A stretch of DNA of 64,000 nt from Streptomyces hygroscopicus. GTDB lineage: Bacteria > Actinomycetota > Actinomycetes > Streptomycetales > Streptomycetaceae. Below, piece by piece: positions 17,061-26,489 of the stretch. The DNA lies in assembly GCA_002021875.1 (NCBI GenBank), contig CP018627.1, positions 9,858,001-9,922,000 of the forward strand. Reading direction: 5' to 3'. Under the pieces are notes generated by a model. It was not told the DNA's origin. It searched no databases and saw only the letters and a program-made list of their open reading frames with translations. The position numbers were made by a program, and so were the translations under genes. Positions within the stretch are counted from its first letter, which is position 1. Each line of letters starts with the position of its first letter.

Positions 17061-19442
17061 TCAGGGGACCGGCTCCGGTTCCGGGGCCGGGGTCCAGCGC
17101 AGGTGGACGGCCTGGTCGGCGGGGTCGGACCGGAGCAGGGACAGCCGGGGCCGTACGGCGTCGGTGCGCGCGGCCGGGGGCTTGCGGCGGCCCGCGCCGA
17201 ACGGCACCGGCCACTCGGCGCCCGGGCCCCGGTACTCCTGCTCGGCCGCCGCGTGCAGCGTCCAGTGCGGGTCGTACAGATGAGTGCGCCCCACGGCGCA
17301 CAGATCGGCGCGGCCCGCCAGCAGCAGGGAGTTGACGTCGTCGTACGAGGCGATGGCGCCCACCGCGATGACGGCGGTGCCGGTGGCGGCGGCGACCTCA
17401 TGGCGGATGCGGTCGGCGAACGGGGTCTGGTAGGAGCGGCCGAAGGCGGGGCGCTCGTCCTTGGTGACCTGCCCGGAGGACACGTCGATGGCGTCCGCCC
17501 CGTGGGCGATGAACGCGCGGGCGATCTCGACGGCGTCATGCTCGGTATTGCCGTCCGGCACCCAGTCGGTGGCGGAGATGCGCACGATCATCGGCCGTTC
17601 CTCGGGCCACGCCTCCCGCACGGCGTCGAAGACCTCCAGAGGGAAACGCAGCCGGTTCTCCAGCGGGCCGCCGTATGCGTCGGTGCGGTGGTTGGCGACC
17701 GGTGAGAGGAAGGAGGACAGCAAGTAGCCGTGGGCACAGTGCAGTTCGAGCAGATCGAACCCGGCCTCGGCGCCCCGGCGGGCGGCGGCGACGAAGTCCG
17801 CGGCGATCCGGTCCATATCGGCGCGGGTGACCTCGCGCGGGGCCGCGGAGCCGGGGCCGTACGGCAGCGCGGACGGGCCGACGGTCTCCCAGTTGCCCTC
17901 CGGCAGCGGTTCGTCCATGCCCTCCCACATCAGCCGGGTGGAGCCCTTGCGGCCCGAGTGGCCGAGCTGGAGGCCGATGCGGGCGGTGCTCCGCTCATGG
18001 ACGTAGGACACGATCCGCCGCCAGGAATCGCGCTGCTCGCCGTTCCACAGGCCCGTGCAGCCGGGTGTGATGCGGCCCTCGGGCGAGACGCACACCATCT
18101 CGGTCATCACCAGTCCGGCGCCGCCCATGGCCTTGGAGCCGAGGTGGACGAGGTGGAAGTCGCCGGGTACGCCGTCGACCGCGGAGTACATGTCCATCGG
18201 CGAGACGATCACCCGGTTCTTGAGCTCCAGCCGCCCCAGCCGGTACGGCTGGAACATCGCCGGTGCCACCGTGTCATGGCCCTGCGCGGTGGCGAAGGCG
18301 GCGTCGACCTGGTCGGCGAAGTCGGGGTCGCGGGTCCGCAGGTTGTCGTAGGTGATGCGGCGCGAGCGGGTCAGCAGGTTGAAGCAGAACTGGGTCGGCT
18401 CCTGGTGGGCGTACATCCCGATGTTCTCGAACCACTCCAGCGAGCCCTGCGCCGCCCGCTGGGTGGACTCCACGACCGGGCGCCGCTCGGTCTCGTAGGC
18501 GGTCAACGCCCGCTCCGCGTCCGGGTGTTCGTGCAGACAGGCCGCGAGGGCGAGCGCGTCCTCCATCGCCAGTTTGGTGCCCGAGCCGATGGAGAAGTGC
18601 GCGGTGTGGGCGGCGTCCCCGATGAGCACGAGGTTGCCGTGGTGCCAGCGCTCGTTGCGTACGGTGGTGAAGTTCAGCCACTTGGAGTTGTTGGCGAACA
18701 GCCGGTGGCCGTCCAGCGCGTCGGCGAAGAGCTCGCGGACGCGCGCGACGGCCCGCTCGTCGGAGGCGCCCGGTGCGCCGTCGGCCCGGTCGGTGGCGTC
18801 GAAGCCGGCCCGCCGCCAGACGTCCTCGTGCATCTCGACGATGAAGGTGGAGCCGGTGTCGGAGTAGGGGTAGCCGTGCACCTGCACGACCCCCCATTCG
18901 GTCTGCAGGACGAAGAACTGGAATGCCTCGAAGACCCGGTCCGTGCCGAGCCACATGTACTTGCTGTGCCGACGGTCCAGGGAGGGGCGGAAGACGTCCG
19001 CGTGGGCCGACCGTACCGAGGAGTTGACCCCGTCGGCCCCCACCACCAGGTCGTACGACGCGCGCAGCCGCTCGGTGTCCGGCGCGACGGTCGAGAAGCG
19101 CAGGGTGACGCCGAGGTCGCGGCAGCGCTCCTGGAGCAGGCGGAGCAGCTCCTTGCGGCTCATGGCGGCGAAGCCCTGGCCGCCGACGGTGTGGCTCTCG
19201 CCCCGGTAGTGGATGTCGATGTCGGTCCAGCGGGCGAAGCGCCGGGCCATGGCCTCGGCGATGGTGGTATCGGCGTTCTCGATGCCGCCGAGCGTCTCGT
19301 CGGAGAACACGACGCCGAAGCCGAACGTGTCGTCGGGGGCGTTGCGCTCCCAGACGGTGATCTCGTGGGCGGGGTCGAGCTGTTTCATCAGGGCCGCGAA
19401 GTACAGCCCGCCGGGACCGCCGCCGATGATCGCGATGTTCAC
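17061..19442 (-). CDS. Bifunctional aryl-CoA monooxygenase/reductase (salicylyl-CoA 5-hydroxylase or 2-aminobenzoyl-CoA monooxygenase type)
   Basis: A 793-residue fusion. Residues 1-375 form a flavoprotein monooxygenase (FAD motif IIGGGPGGLYFA, then VGADGVNSSVR and GDAAHTAHFSIGSG). Residues 395-775 form an old-yellow-enzyme-type NADH:flavin oxidoreductase (KNRVIVSPMDMYS, LQLGHSGRKG, active-site LELHCAHGYLLSSF with HxxH). The same fusion is known in 2-aminobenzoyl-CoA monooxygenase/reductase and is widely annotated as salicylyl-CoA 5-hydroxylase. I chose the GTG at 19442 with GAGGGGAA upstream. It is the last gene of a four-gene operon, 11 bp after the CoA ligase. Choosing between salicylate and anthranilate is not possible from this sequence alone. 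Confidence 0.9.
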   Translation of the reverse strand: MNIAIIGGGPGGLYFAALMKQLDPAHEITVWERNAPDDTFGFGVVFSDETLGGIENADTTIAEAMARRFARWTDIDIHYRGESHTVGGQGFAAMSRKELLRLLQERCRDLGVTLRFSTVAPDTERLRASYDLVVGADGVNSSVRSAHADVFRPSLDRRHSKYMWLGTDRVFEAFQFFVLQTEWGVVQVHGYPYSDTGSTFIVEMHEDVWRRAGFDATDRADGAPGASDERAVARVRELFADALDGHRLFANNSKWLNFTTVRNERWHHGNLVLIGDAAHTAHFSIGSGTKLAMEDALALAACLHEHPDAERALTAYETERRPVVESTQRAAQGSLEWFENIGMYAHQEPTQFCFNLLTRSRRITYDNLRTRDPDFADQVDAAFATAQGHDTVAPAMFQPYRLGRLELKNRVIVSPMDMYSAVDGVPGDFHLVHLGSKAMGGAGLVMTEMVCVSPEGRITPGCTGLWNGEQRDSWRRIVSYVHERSTARIGLQLGHSGRKGSTRLMWEGMDEPLPEGNWETVGPSALPYGPGSAAPREVTRADMDRIAADFVAAARRGAEAGFDLLELHCAHGYLLSSFLSPVANHRTDAYGGPLENRLRFPLEVFDAVREAWPEERPMIVRISATDWVPDGNTEHDAVEIARAFIAHGADAIDVSSGQVTKDERPAFGRSYQTPFADRIRHEVAAATGTAVIAVGAIASYDDVNSLLLAGRADLCAVGRTHLYDPHWTLHAAAEQEYRGPGAEWPVPFGAGRRKPPAARTDAVRPRLSLLRSDPADQAVHLRWTPAPEPEPVP

Positions 19443-19453
19443 GGGGGTTCCCC

Positions 19454-21136
19454 TCAACTCTCGGCGACGGCCTCGGTGGCCCGCTCGTCGTCATGGGCCT
19501 GGCGTACCTGGCGCAGCAGCTTGAAGCGCTGCAGTTTGCCGCTGGTGTTGCGCGGCAGGGCGTCCCGGAACCGCACATCGCGCGGGTACTTGTAGGGCGC
19601 CAGGAGCTGCTTGACGTGGTCCTGTATCTCCTTCACCTTGGCCGCGTCGCCGGACACGCCGTCCCGCAGCACCACGAAGGCGCACACGACCGAGCCGCGC
19701 TCCGGGTCGGGGCGGGCCACGACGGCGGATTCCACGACGTCGGGGTGGGTGTCGATGGCGGACTCGACCTCGGGGCCGCCGATGTTGTACCCGGAGGAGA
19801 CGATCATGCTGTCGCTGCGGGCGTGGTAGTGGAAGTAGCCGTCCTCGTCCCGGTGGAAGATGTCACCGGTGATGTTCCAGCCCTCCTGGACGTAGTCCCG
19901 CTGTCGTTCGCCACCGAGGTAACGGCAGCCGACCGGGCCGATGACACCGAGTCTGCCCGGCTCTCCGGGGCCGAGTTCCGTGCCGTCGGGTCCGAGGATC
20001 GTGGCGCGGAAGCCGGGGACCGCCTGTCCCGTGGCGCCGGGCCGGATGGCGTCCCCGGCGGCGGAGATGAAGATGTGCAGCAGCTCGGTGGCGCCGATGC
20101 CGTCGACCACCTTCAGGCCACTGCGACTCCGCAGATCTTCCCAGGTGGTGCGAGGTATGTGCTCGCCCGCCGAGACTCCGATCCGCACCCCGGCGAGCTG
20201 TTGCTCCCGCCCCTCGCGCAGGATCGCCCGGTAGGCGGTGGGCGCGGTCGCCAGGACGGTGACGCCGTGCCGCCGCACGATATCCGCGAGCTGCGAAGGG
20301 GTGGCGGACTCCGTCAGCAGGGCGCAGGCACCGGCCCGCAGCGGGAAGACGACCAGCATGCCGAGGCCGAAGGTGAAGGCCAGGGGAGCGGTGCAGGCGA
20401 CCAGATCGTCCGGTACCAGGCCCATGGTGTGGCGGCCGAAGGTGTTGTCGATGGACAGGATGTCGCGGTGGAAGTGCATGGTGATCTTGGGGGCGCCGGT
20501 GGACCCCGAGGTGGGGCCGAGGAGCGCCACATCGTCGGCGGCGGTGTCCACGTTGGTGAACTCGCCGGACTTGACCGTGGCCCTGGCCACCAGATCCTCC
20601 GGGCCGCCACCGCCGTACCCGACCACCGTCAGCCCGGGCAGCACGGTGTCCCGGACGGTGCGGACCTCCTCGGTGAACCGGTGGTCCACCAGGGCGATCG
20701 ACGGCCGGGTGCGTTCGGCGATCGGGGTGAGCTCCCGGGCGCGCAGGGCGGCCATCGTGGTCACCACGACGCCACCGGCCTTGAGGACGCCGAGCCAGGC
20801 CGCGACGGTCCAGGGGTTGTTGGGCGAGCGCAGCAGGACACGCTGCCCCGGCACCAGGCCGAGGTCCTCGGTGAGCACCTGGGCGACCTGATTGGCGCGG
20901 GTGCGCAGTTCGCCGTAGGTGCACAGTCCGCCGTCCGGGGTGCGCAGGGCGGGACGGCCGGGGCCGAACAGCGCGGTGGGAGTGTCGATGAGCTCGGTCG
21001 CCGCGTTGAGCCGGTCCGGGTAGCGCAGTTCCGGCGTCGTGAACTCGAGCGTCGGCCACAGGTGCGCGGGCGGCAGCCGGTCGCGCGTGAAGGTGTCGAC
21101 GTGTGCGGAGGGTGAGAGGGGGAGCGGAAGAGTCAC
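19454..21136 (-). CDS. Aryl-CoA ligase (AMP-forming, 2-aminobenzoate/salicylate-CoA ligase type)
   Basis: A 560-residue ANL-superfamily ligase. Visible motifs are the ATP loop LLGPTSGSTGAPK, the A5 region GIGATELLHIF, NITGDIFHRDEDGY (A7) and the C-terminal lysine motif LPRNTSGKLQRFKL (A10). Its order and spacing fit benzoate-CoA ligase relatives that activate ortho-substituted benzoates. It lies between the thioesterase (40 bp gap) and the bifunctional monooxygenase (11 bp gap). The likely role is to make the CoA ester that the monooxygenase uses. Confidence 0.9.
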   Translation of the reverse strand: MTLPLPLSPSAHVDTFTRDRLPPAHLWPTLEFTTPELRYPDRLNAATELIDTPTALFGPGRPALRTPDGGLCTYGELRTRANQVAQVLTEDLGLVPGQRVLLRSPNNPWTVAAWLGVLKAGGVVVTTMAALRARELTPIAERTRPSIALVDHRFTEEVRTVRDTVLPGLTVVGYGGGGPEDLVARATVKSGEFTNVDTAADDVALLGPTSGSTGAPKITMHFHRDILSIDNTFGRHTMGLVPDDLVACTAPLAFTFGLGMLVVFPLRAGACALLTESATPSQLADIVRRHGVTVLATAPTAYRAILREGREQQLAGVRIGVSAGEHIPRTTWEDLRSRSGLKVVDGIGATELLHIFISAAGDAIRPGATGQAVPGFRATILGPDGTELGPGEPGRLGVIGPVGCRYLGGERQRDYVQEGWNITGDIFHRDEDGYFHYHARSDSMIVSSGYNIGGPEVESAIDTHPDVVESAVVARPDPERGSVVCAFVVLRDGVSGDAAKVKEIQDHVKQLLAPYKYPRDVRFRDALPRNTSGKLQRFKLLRQVRQAHDDERATEAVAES

Positions 21137-21176
21137 GGAAGAGTCCTTCCGGGAGCCCGCCGGGAAGCGCGGCGGA

Positions 21177-22079
21177 TCAGGTGGGGCGGATCAGGCCCTC
21201 CTGGACGACAGTTGCCAGGTGGCGGTGGTCGCGGGTGAAGAAGCGGCCCGTGCCCAGGCCGCGGCCCGCGTCGGCGGCGACGGCTTCCTGGACGTAGAGC
21301 AGCCAGTCGCCCAGCGGCCCCGGACGGTGGAACCACATCGCGTGGTCGAGGCTGGCGGTGACCAGCCCGGGCCTGGCCCAGGACAGGTCGAGCACGCGCA
21401 GGACGGGTTCGAGGATCGTGTAGTCGCAGACGTACGCCAGGGCGGCCAGGTCCCGTTGGGCGTCGGTCAGCCCGTCGACCGGGCGGAGCGGGTCGAAGGG
21501 CCTCAGCCAGACCGCCTGGTGCGGAAGGCGTTCTCCCTCGACGGTGAGGTAGACCGGGCCGGGGACATGCCGCATGTCGAAGCCGCGACCGCCGGACCAG
21601 TACGCCTTGGACTCCTTGGTCATGGACCCGCCGTCGCGCTCCGCGAGGTACTCCGCCGAGCTGGGCAGGGTCTCCGGGTCGGGCACGTCGTCTTCGAACG
21701 CGGCGTGGAAGGCCGCACCGGCCTCGCCCGCCGCGAAGCCGGCCAGGCACACATACAGCGGCTTGCCGTTCTGATAGCCGCGCACCTGCCGGGTGCTGTA
21801 GCCGCGCCCGTCGCGCACCACCTCCACCTCGTAACGCACCTCGGCCCCGATGTCGGCGGGCCGCAGGAAGTAACTGTGCATCGAGTGCAGCGACTTGCCG
21901 TCGGTCACCGACCGCATGGCCGCCGCCGCGGCCTGGGCGACGAGATCGCCGCCGTATGCCTTGGGCCACGGGCAGGGCTGGGTCGTGGCGGTGAACGCGA
22001 GGTCGAAGTGCTCGGGCTGGGCGGGCTTCAGGGTGACGGCGGCGGTGAAGACGGCCGAGGTGGGGGGCGTCCCGGACAT
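21177..22079 (-). CDS. Acyl-CoA thioesterase II (TesB-like, double hotdog)
   Basis: A 300-residue double-hotdog thioesterase. Signature parts are AYGGDLVAQAAAAAM, HSMHSYFLRPAD, the catalytic Asp region SLDHAMWFHRP and GRGLGTGRFFTRDHRHLA near the C-terminus. It starts with an ATG that overlaps the stop of the cupin gene (TGATG). It would hydrolyse a CoA ester, either to release the ring-hydroxylated acid or to clear dead-end CoA esters. It is encoded in the same operon as the ligase and monooxygenase. Confidence 0.9.
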   Translation of the reverse strand: MSGTPPTSAVFTAAVTLKPAQPEHFDLAFTATTQPCPWPKAYGGDLVAQAAAAAMRSVTDGKSLHSMHSYFLRPADIGAEVRYEVEVVRDGRGYSTRQVRGYQNGKPLYVCLAGFAAGEAGAAFHAAFEDDVPDPETLPSSAEYLAERDGGSMTKESKAYWSGGRGFDMRHVPGPVYLTVEGERLPHQAVWLRPFDPLRPVDGLTDAQRDLAALAYVCDYTILEPVLRVLDLSWARPGLVTASLDHAMWFHRPGPLGDWLLYVQEAVAADAGRGLGTGRFFTRDHRHLATVVQEGLIRPT

Positions 22080-22561
22080 CAGCGGTCCAGCCAGTCGCGC
22101 AGCTCGGCGTCGGCGACGTCGGGCAGGTTGACCACGATGTTCTCCGGCGTCCGGGTGGTCATCCAGGTCAGCGGCTTGGTGCGGGAGAGGTTGCACTCCA
22201 CGTGCGGCATGAAGGGCGGCACGAAGACCCAGTCGCCCTCCTCCATGTCGACATAGTCCTCGAACCCCTCGCCGAAGTAGATGCGGGCCCGGCCGGAGAG
22301 GACATAGCCGCCGGTCTCGGCCTCGCCGTGGTGGTGGGTCACCGAGCGGTAGCCGGGTTCGTTGCTGACCTTGCCGAACCAGAGGCGGGTGGCCGGGGTG
22401 TGCTGGATGCTCACGCCCGAGACGCGGACGGCGCCGCCCGAGTCGGCGGTGTTGCCGCTCTCCAGGCCGCCGCGCGTCACCACGGGGGCGACGATGCCGC
22501 TGGGCAGCCGGTACATCGAATTGTCGCCTTCGAGGCGGTACTTGCTCAGGTCGGGCTCCAT
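22079..22561 (-). CDS. Single-domain cupin protein
   Basis: A 160-residue cupin with metal-binding motif 1 in VTHHHGEAETGGYVLSG and motif 2 in GDWVFVPPFMPHVECN. It is too short to be a canonical gentisate 1,2-dioxygenase (about 350 residues, bicupin). It is the first gene of the aryl-CoA operon and is coupled to the thioesterase. It could be a small ring-processing dioxygenase, an isomerase or a ligand sensor; nothing in the sequence decides. The ATG at 22561 has GGAG 10 bp upstream. Confidence 0.87.
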   Translation of the reverse strand: MEPDLSKYRLEGDNSMYRLPSGIVAPVVTRGGLESGNTADSGGAVRVSGVSIQHTPATRLWFGKVSNEPGYRSVTHHHGEAETGGYVLSGRARIYFGEGFEDYVDMEEGDWVFVPPFMPHVECNLSRTKPLTWMTTRTPENIVVNLPDVADAELRDWLDR

Positions 22562-22604
22562 GGGGTCGGCTCCGTTCAGTCGGGGACCAGGATCCGATGT
22601 CTCG

Positions 22605-22633
22605 TGTTTCTCACGGTCGTCATTTAAAGTCAA
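22605..22633 (-). promoter_or_regulatory. Weak promoter candidate for the cupin-led aryl-CoA operon
   Basis: Read on the minus strand, TTGACT (22633-22628) is followed after 17 bp by GAAACA. The -35 element fits sigma-70-type promoters, while the -10 is poor. It lies in the 134-bp divergent gap shared with the Rid gene. I saw no clear palindrome for PaaX in this gap. Confidence 0.3.
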
Positions 22634-22695
22634 TACACCTGGATGGACCTGCCCGACCGTGGGACAGGACGGAACGCAACCGAGCCGGAGGCCCC

Positions 22696-23121
22696 ATGCC
22701 CCCCGTCCCCGTGAACCCGACCACCCTCCCGACACCCAGCGGCTACTCGCACGGAACACTCGTCGGAAACACGCTCCACCTGGGGGGACAGACCGCCCTC
22801 GACGCCGATATGAAGATCGTTCCGGGCGGTATCGTCGAACAGTTCCGGCAGGCGTTCGGCAACCTGCTCACCACGCTGCGCGAGGTCGGCGGACAGCCCG
22901 AAGACCTGGTGAACGTGACCATCTACCTCACCGACATCCCCGACTACCAGGCACACGGCAAGGAGATCGGCAAGGTCTGGCGCGAGCTCGCCGGGCCGGT
23001 CTACCCGGCCATGGCGGGGATCGGCTGCACGGCACTGTGGCAGCCCGAGGCCATGATCGAGATCCTTGGTGTGGCCGTGATCCCGGAGGAACGACTCGTG
23101 GCGCCGCACACCGGGGGCTGA
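22696..23121 (+). CDS. Rid-family protein (RidA-like, lacks the deaminase arginine)
   Basis: A 141-residue Rid/YjgF-fold protein with LGGQTALDADMKIVPGG, EDLVNVTIYLTDIPDYQ and VYPAMAGIGCTALWQPEAMIEI. The fold forms trimers with ligand sites between subunits. In true RidA enamine deaminases an Arg precedes LPxxxxIEIE; aligned here the segment is ALWQPEAMIEI, so that Arg appears to be missing. It therefore resembles the Arg-less Rid subfamilies rather than a canonical imine deaminase. It is divergent from the aryl-CoA operon and upstream of PaaX. The ATG follows GGAGG. Confidence 0.9.
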   Translation: MPPVPVNPTTLPTPSGYSHGTLVGNTLHLGGQTALDADMKIVPGGIVEQFRQAFGNLLTTLREVGGQPEDLVNVTIYLTDIPDYQAHGKEIGKVWRELAGPVYPAMAGIGCTALWQPEAMIEILGVAVIPEERLVAPHTGG

Positions 23122-23233
23122 GGCGGACGCGACTCGTACGGCCCCGAGCTCGGTCGTGCGGTGCGGCGGCGCACCGGGCCTCGTCCGGGAGCAGGTGATC
23201 ACTCCGCCGCGCCAGGCGTTAGGGTGCCGGTAC

Positions 23234-24088
23234 ATGACCGCGCAGACGACAACGGCCACCACCGCAGCGGGCGAGCGGGAGTCCCGCCACGCCCCGCTCA
23301 TCCTCACGGTCTTCGGCCTCTACGCCCGGGGCGAGCACAACTGGCTCTCGGTCGCCTCGGTGATCAGCCTCATGGCGGACCTCGGCGTGGAGAGCCGGGC
23401 CGTGCGGTCCTCGGTCTCCCGGATGAAACGCCGCGATGTGCTGCGCGGCGAGCGCCACGAGGGTCTCGCCGGCTACTCGCTCGCCGACTCCACCCTGCAG
23501 ACCCTCGCCGAGGGGGACGTACGCATCTTCCGGCAGGCCAGGGCGTCCCGCGAGGACGGCTGGGTCCTCGTCGTGTTCTCCGTGCCCGAATCCGAGCGCG
23601 AGAAGCGGCACGCGCTGCGGACGACCCTGACCCGGCTGGGCTTCGGCACCGCCGCGTCGGGCGTCTGGATCGCCCCCGGACACCTGGCGGCCGAGACCCG
23701 GCGCACCCTGGAACGCCGGGAACTGTCCGGGTACGTCGACATCTTCACCGGTGACCACTTCGCCTTCGGGGACCTGCGGGAGAAGGTCCGCGCCTGGTGG
23801 GATCTCGACGACCTCACCGCCCTGTACGCGGACTTCCTGGACCGGTACCGCCCCGTCCTGGACGCGGTGACACGGCGTGAGCCACCTCCGCTGGAGGCGT
23901 TCCGCACCTATGCGCCGATGCTGACCCAGTGGCGCCGCATGCCCTACCGCGACCCGGGACTTCCCCTGGAACTCCTTCCGCCGGAGTGGAACGGCGTGGC
24001 CGCGGGCGAACTGTTCCACCGGCTCCACACCCTGCTGAGCGCCCCCGCGGCGGCACACGCCGCGGGGGTCCTCCGCGCCCGGCGCTGA
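23234..24088 (+). CDS. PaaX-family transcriptional regulator
   Basis: A 284-residue regulator. The N-terminal winged helix contains LILTVFGLYARG and LMADLGVESRAVRSSVSRMKRRDVL. The central PaaX domain contains GWVLVVFSVPESEREKRHALR, and the C-terminal region reads WWDLDDLTALYADFL. The family represses aryl-CoA catabolism and is released by aryl-CoA esters (phenylacetyl-CoA for PaaX itself). Its place beside a CoA ligase and aryl-CoA monooxygenase makes a benzoyl- or aminobenzoyl-type CoA the likely effector here (inference). Confidence 0.92.
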   Translation: MTAQTTTATTAAGERESRHAPLILTVFGLYARGEHNWLSVASVISLMADLGVESRAVRSSVSRMKRRDVLRGERHEGLAGYSLADSTLQTLAEGDVRIFRQARASREDGWVLVVFSVPESEREKRHALRTTLTRLGFGTAASGVWIAPGHLAAETRRTLERRELSGYVDIFTGDHFAFGDLREKVRAWWDLDDLTALYADFLDRYRPVLDAVTRREPPPLEAFRTYAPMLTQWRRMPYRDPGLPLELLPPEWNGVAAGELFHRLHTLLSAPAAAHAAGVLRARR

Positions 24089-24133
24089 CGCGGCACTCAC
24101 CTACGTGCCGCTAGCCGACCGCGGCGAAGTCCG

Positions 24134-24640
24134 TCAGGAGCGTTTGCCGATGGTGATGAACGGGTCCCACTGGAAGTAGCCCACCAATTTCTGCTCGCTG
24201 TCCAGGAGCTGGAAGAAGAAGCGGTACGTGACCTGGCCGGTCTTCTTGACGTCCGCCTCCCAGTAGTGGTCCTCGTAGTCCTGGGTCTCGAAATCCGGCT
24301 GGTCGGTGGCCCCGTCCTTCGGAATCGGGTAGGTGCCGTCGCCGATCACGATCCGCGGCTTGCTGATGAGCTGGTCGTTGCTCAGGTACCGGTACAGCAA
24401 GGCGCAGTATTCGCTGTTGAGCGACAGCGTCGTCTCGCGCCACCTGATGATGTCCCGGGGGTTGGCCCGGAAGTTCAGCTCGGCCCCGGAGGTGCCGATG
24501 ACGCGATCCTGGCGCGTCGTCATATAGATCAGGGCATGGTCGACCTGCGTGGGCGCGTCGGGGTTCCTCGATGCGTCGGGGTAGCGCTTGGCGATCGAGA
24601 CCGCGTCGAACGCGATCATCACGTTGATGAATTCCGACAT
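24134..24640 (-). CDS. PixA/AidA-family inclusion body protein
   Basis: A 168-residue beta-rich protein matching the inclusion-body (PixA/AidA) family: INVMIAFDAVSIAKRYP, DHALIYMTTRQD, GTSGAELNFRAN, IRWRETTLSLNSEYCALLY, and a C-terminal YFQWDPFITI. In Xenorhabdus, PixA forms crystalline cytoplasmic inclusions; AidA is quorum-regulated in beta-proteobacteria. There is no signal peptide. It begins 4 bp after the ThDP enzyme with a GGAGTAGG ribosome site, as the third gene of the oxidase operon. Its being encoded with two enzymes is unusual and may mean a scaffold or packing role. Confidence 0.88.
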   Translation of the reverse strand: MSEFINVMIAFDAVSIAKRYPDASRNPDAPTQVDHALIYMTTRQDRVIGTSGAELNFRANPRDIIRWRETTLSLNSEYCALLYRYLSNDQLISKPRIVIGDGTYPIPKDGATDQPDFETQDYEDHYWEADVKKTGQVTYRFFFQLLDSEQKLVGYFQWDPFITIGKRS

Positions 24641-24644
24641 GTTC

Positions 24645-26489
24645 CTACTCCTCTTCCAGCTTGTATGCCATCGCCCGCGGATAGTCGTGCCGCTGCAGGC
24701 GGACGCGGACCAGCAGCGGTCCGGCGTTGACCGGGTCGGTGGGGTCGGTGAGGCGGGTCAGCAGCTCGTCCAGGTCGGAGGCGTGCGCGAGGCTGACCCC
24801 GTTCGCCGGGGTCTTCTTGCCGGAGAAGACCTCCGCGAGGCGGTCGTAGTGCCACGGGTGCAGGACGTTGTAGAAGTCCGCGCCGTTGGTGCCGTCCGCG
24901 TCGCGCGAGTCCCGGTCCGCGAAGTAGGACGGGTGCACCAGCATCTGCTCGATGCCGTAGAAGTGTCCGTTGTCCATGACGAACACCACCGACCGCAGCC
25001 CGAGCCTGGTGTGAGTGGAGATTTCCTGGCAGGTCTCCTGGAAGGCGCCGTCGCCGACGAACACCATCGGGCGGGCGTGGCCGCGCTCGGGGGCGAGCGC
25101 GGCGCCGGTGGCCGCGCCGACGGACCAGCCGATGGACAGCCAGCTGATCTGCGACAGGAACCCGCCCGCGGGCAGGGTCAGGTTCATCGAGCCGATGAGG
25201 GAGAACGCGGCGTCGGAGACGACCGTCCAGTCCTCCCGGGTCTCCCGGCCCAGGAAGTGGTTGATCCGGTCGAACACGCCGTCGTAGGTGAGCCGTTCGC
25301 CGGAGCGGGACGACGAGCCGCCGGCGCGCAGCGTGGCTCGGTGGTCCTGGAGACTGGCGGGCCGGTCGTCGGGCGCGCCCTGGTGGGCGTGGGCCTCGGC
25401 GTAGTAGTCGGCGGTCAGGCCCCCGGAGCCGAAGCGCGCCACCAGCGCGTCCTGGAGAGCGGGGATCAGCCGGGTGAGCTGGACGTCGGGGAAGTACCGG
25501 GTGCCGACGCTGACGCCGCCCTGGGCGGCCATCACCCAGTCCGTGCCGACACACTGCTCCCCGTCGAGGTTCTTCGAGGTGGACCAGGCGCCGAGGCCGA
25601 TCCGGCAGGTGGCCCAGTCCTTGAAGATCCAGTGCACATCCGGGTGGCTGGCCTTGCCGTTGTACACGCCGTGGAACTGCGGCCCCCGCTCGTCGACGAC
25701 GGCCTTGGCGCCGACGGTGGTGCAGAACGGCACCCCGGTGCCCTGCGTCAGGTCGGTGAGCTGCCCGTCGAGGCGGAACCGCTCGACCTCCTCGCCCGCC
25801 CATACGATCGGGCGGGGCCTGCCGTCCGGGCCGGGGTGCTCCTCGATCAGGGTCATGATCGCGTCGACGGCGCCCGCCAGCATGGTCTGGTTGCGCGCGC
25901 TGAACGGCCGCTCGCGGCGCAGCAGCGGCTCCTCGGCCACCGCACAGGGTTCGTCCCACAGGTCCTCCATGACCTCCAGATAGACGGGCCTGCGCTCGGA
26001 CAGGCAGGCGGTGAGCGCGGCGTCGATCTGGCCCGGGGCGAGGCCCGGGTTGGAGATGACCTGAGCCTCCACGGTGACCTGCCGGTAGACGTCCAGATTG
26101 CTCTCCCGGCGGGGGCTCATATGCGAGGTGAGCAGGCCGAGGGCGCGGTAGTTCTGCCACTGCTCGTAGGGCGGGCAGGCGTTGATGGCGACGAGCGGGA
26201 CGTGTTCCACAAAGGCGCCGCCGCAGGCATTGAGCAGATTGAACGCGCCGACGCTGTAGGTGACCGCGGCCGCGCCGATGCCGTGGAGGCGGGCGTAGGA
26301 GTCGGCGGCCTGGCCCGCGCCGCCCTCGGTGGGGGTGCCGACCCACTCGATGTCGCCCTCGGCCCGCAGGACGGTGAGGAACGGGCCGAGGTGGTTGCCG
26401 GGCACGCCGAACAGGTGGGTGATGCCCAACTCGGCCAGCCGGCGGGCCAGATAGCGGGCGACCGTGCACTCGGGGGTGATCTCGGTCAT
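24645..26489 (-). CDS. ThDP-dependent decarboxylase-like enzyme
   Basis: A 614-residue enzyme of the pyruvate/indolepyruvate decarboxylase-acetolactate synthase family. The N-terminal Pyr domain has the catalytic Glu (E55) in [15 protein letters not shown]. The C-terminal PP domain has the diphosphate/metal motif GDG (479) followed after 25 residues by N507 (MDNGHF). The middle domain is divergent and has no clear FAD site. The ATG overlaps the stop of the oxidase gene (ATGA), so the two are coupled. If the oxidase makes an aromatic 2-oxo acid, this enzyme could decarboxylate it to the aldehyde or carboligate it (inference). Confidence 0.88.
   Translation of the reverse strand: MTEITPECTVARYLARRLAELGITHLFGVPGNHLGPFLTVLRAEGDIEWVGTPTEGGAGQAADSYARLHGIGAAAVTYSVGAFNLLNACGGAFVEHVPLVAINACPPYEQWQNYRALGLLTSHMSPRRESNLDVYRQVTVEAQVISNPGLAPGQIDAALTACLSERRPVYLEVMEDLWDEPCAVAEEPLLRRERPFSARNQTMLAGAVDAIMTLIEEHPGPDGRPRPIVWAGEEVERFRLDGQLTDLTQGTGVPFCTTVGAKAVVDERGPQFHGVYNGKASHPDVHWIFKDWATCRIGLGAWSTSKNLDGEQCVGTDWVMAAQGGVSVGTRYFPDVQLTRLIPALQDALVARFGSGGLTADYYAEAHAHQGAPDDRPASLQDHRATLRAGGSSSRSGERLTYDGVFDRINHFLGRETREDWTVVSDAAFSLIGSMNLTLPAGGFLSQISWLSIGWSVGAATGAALAPERGHARPMVFVGDGAFQETCQEISTHTRLGLRSVVFVMDNGHFYGIEQMLVHPSYFADRDSRDADGTNGADFYNVLHPWHYDRLAEVFSGKKTPANGVSLAHASDLDELLTRLTDPTDPVNAGPLLVRVRLQRHDYPRAMAYKLEEE

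Noticed and set aside
17730..21115. Two very long plus-strand open frames (621 and 540 codons)
   Set aside because: They are antisense to the bifunctional monooxygenase and CoA ligase, repetitive in composition, and have no recognisable domain.
19442..22561. Complete gentisate pathway
   Set aside because: The cupin is 160 residues and single-domain, too short for gentisate 1,2-dioxygenase, and no maleylpyruvate genes are present.
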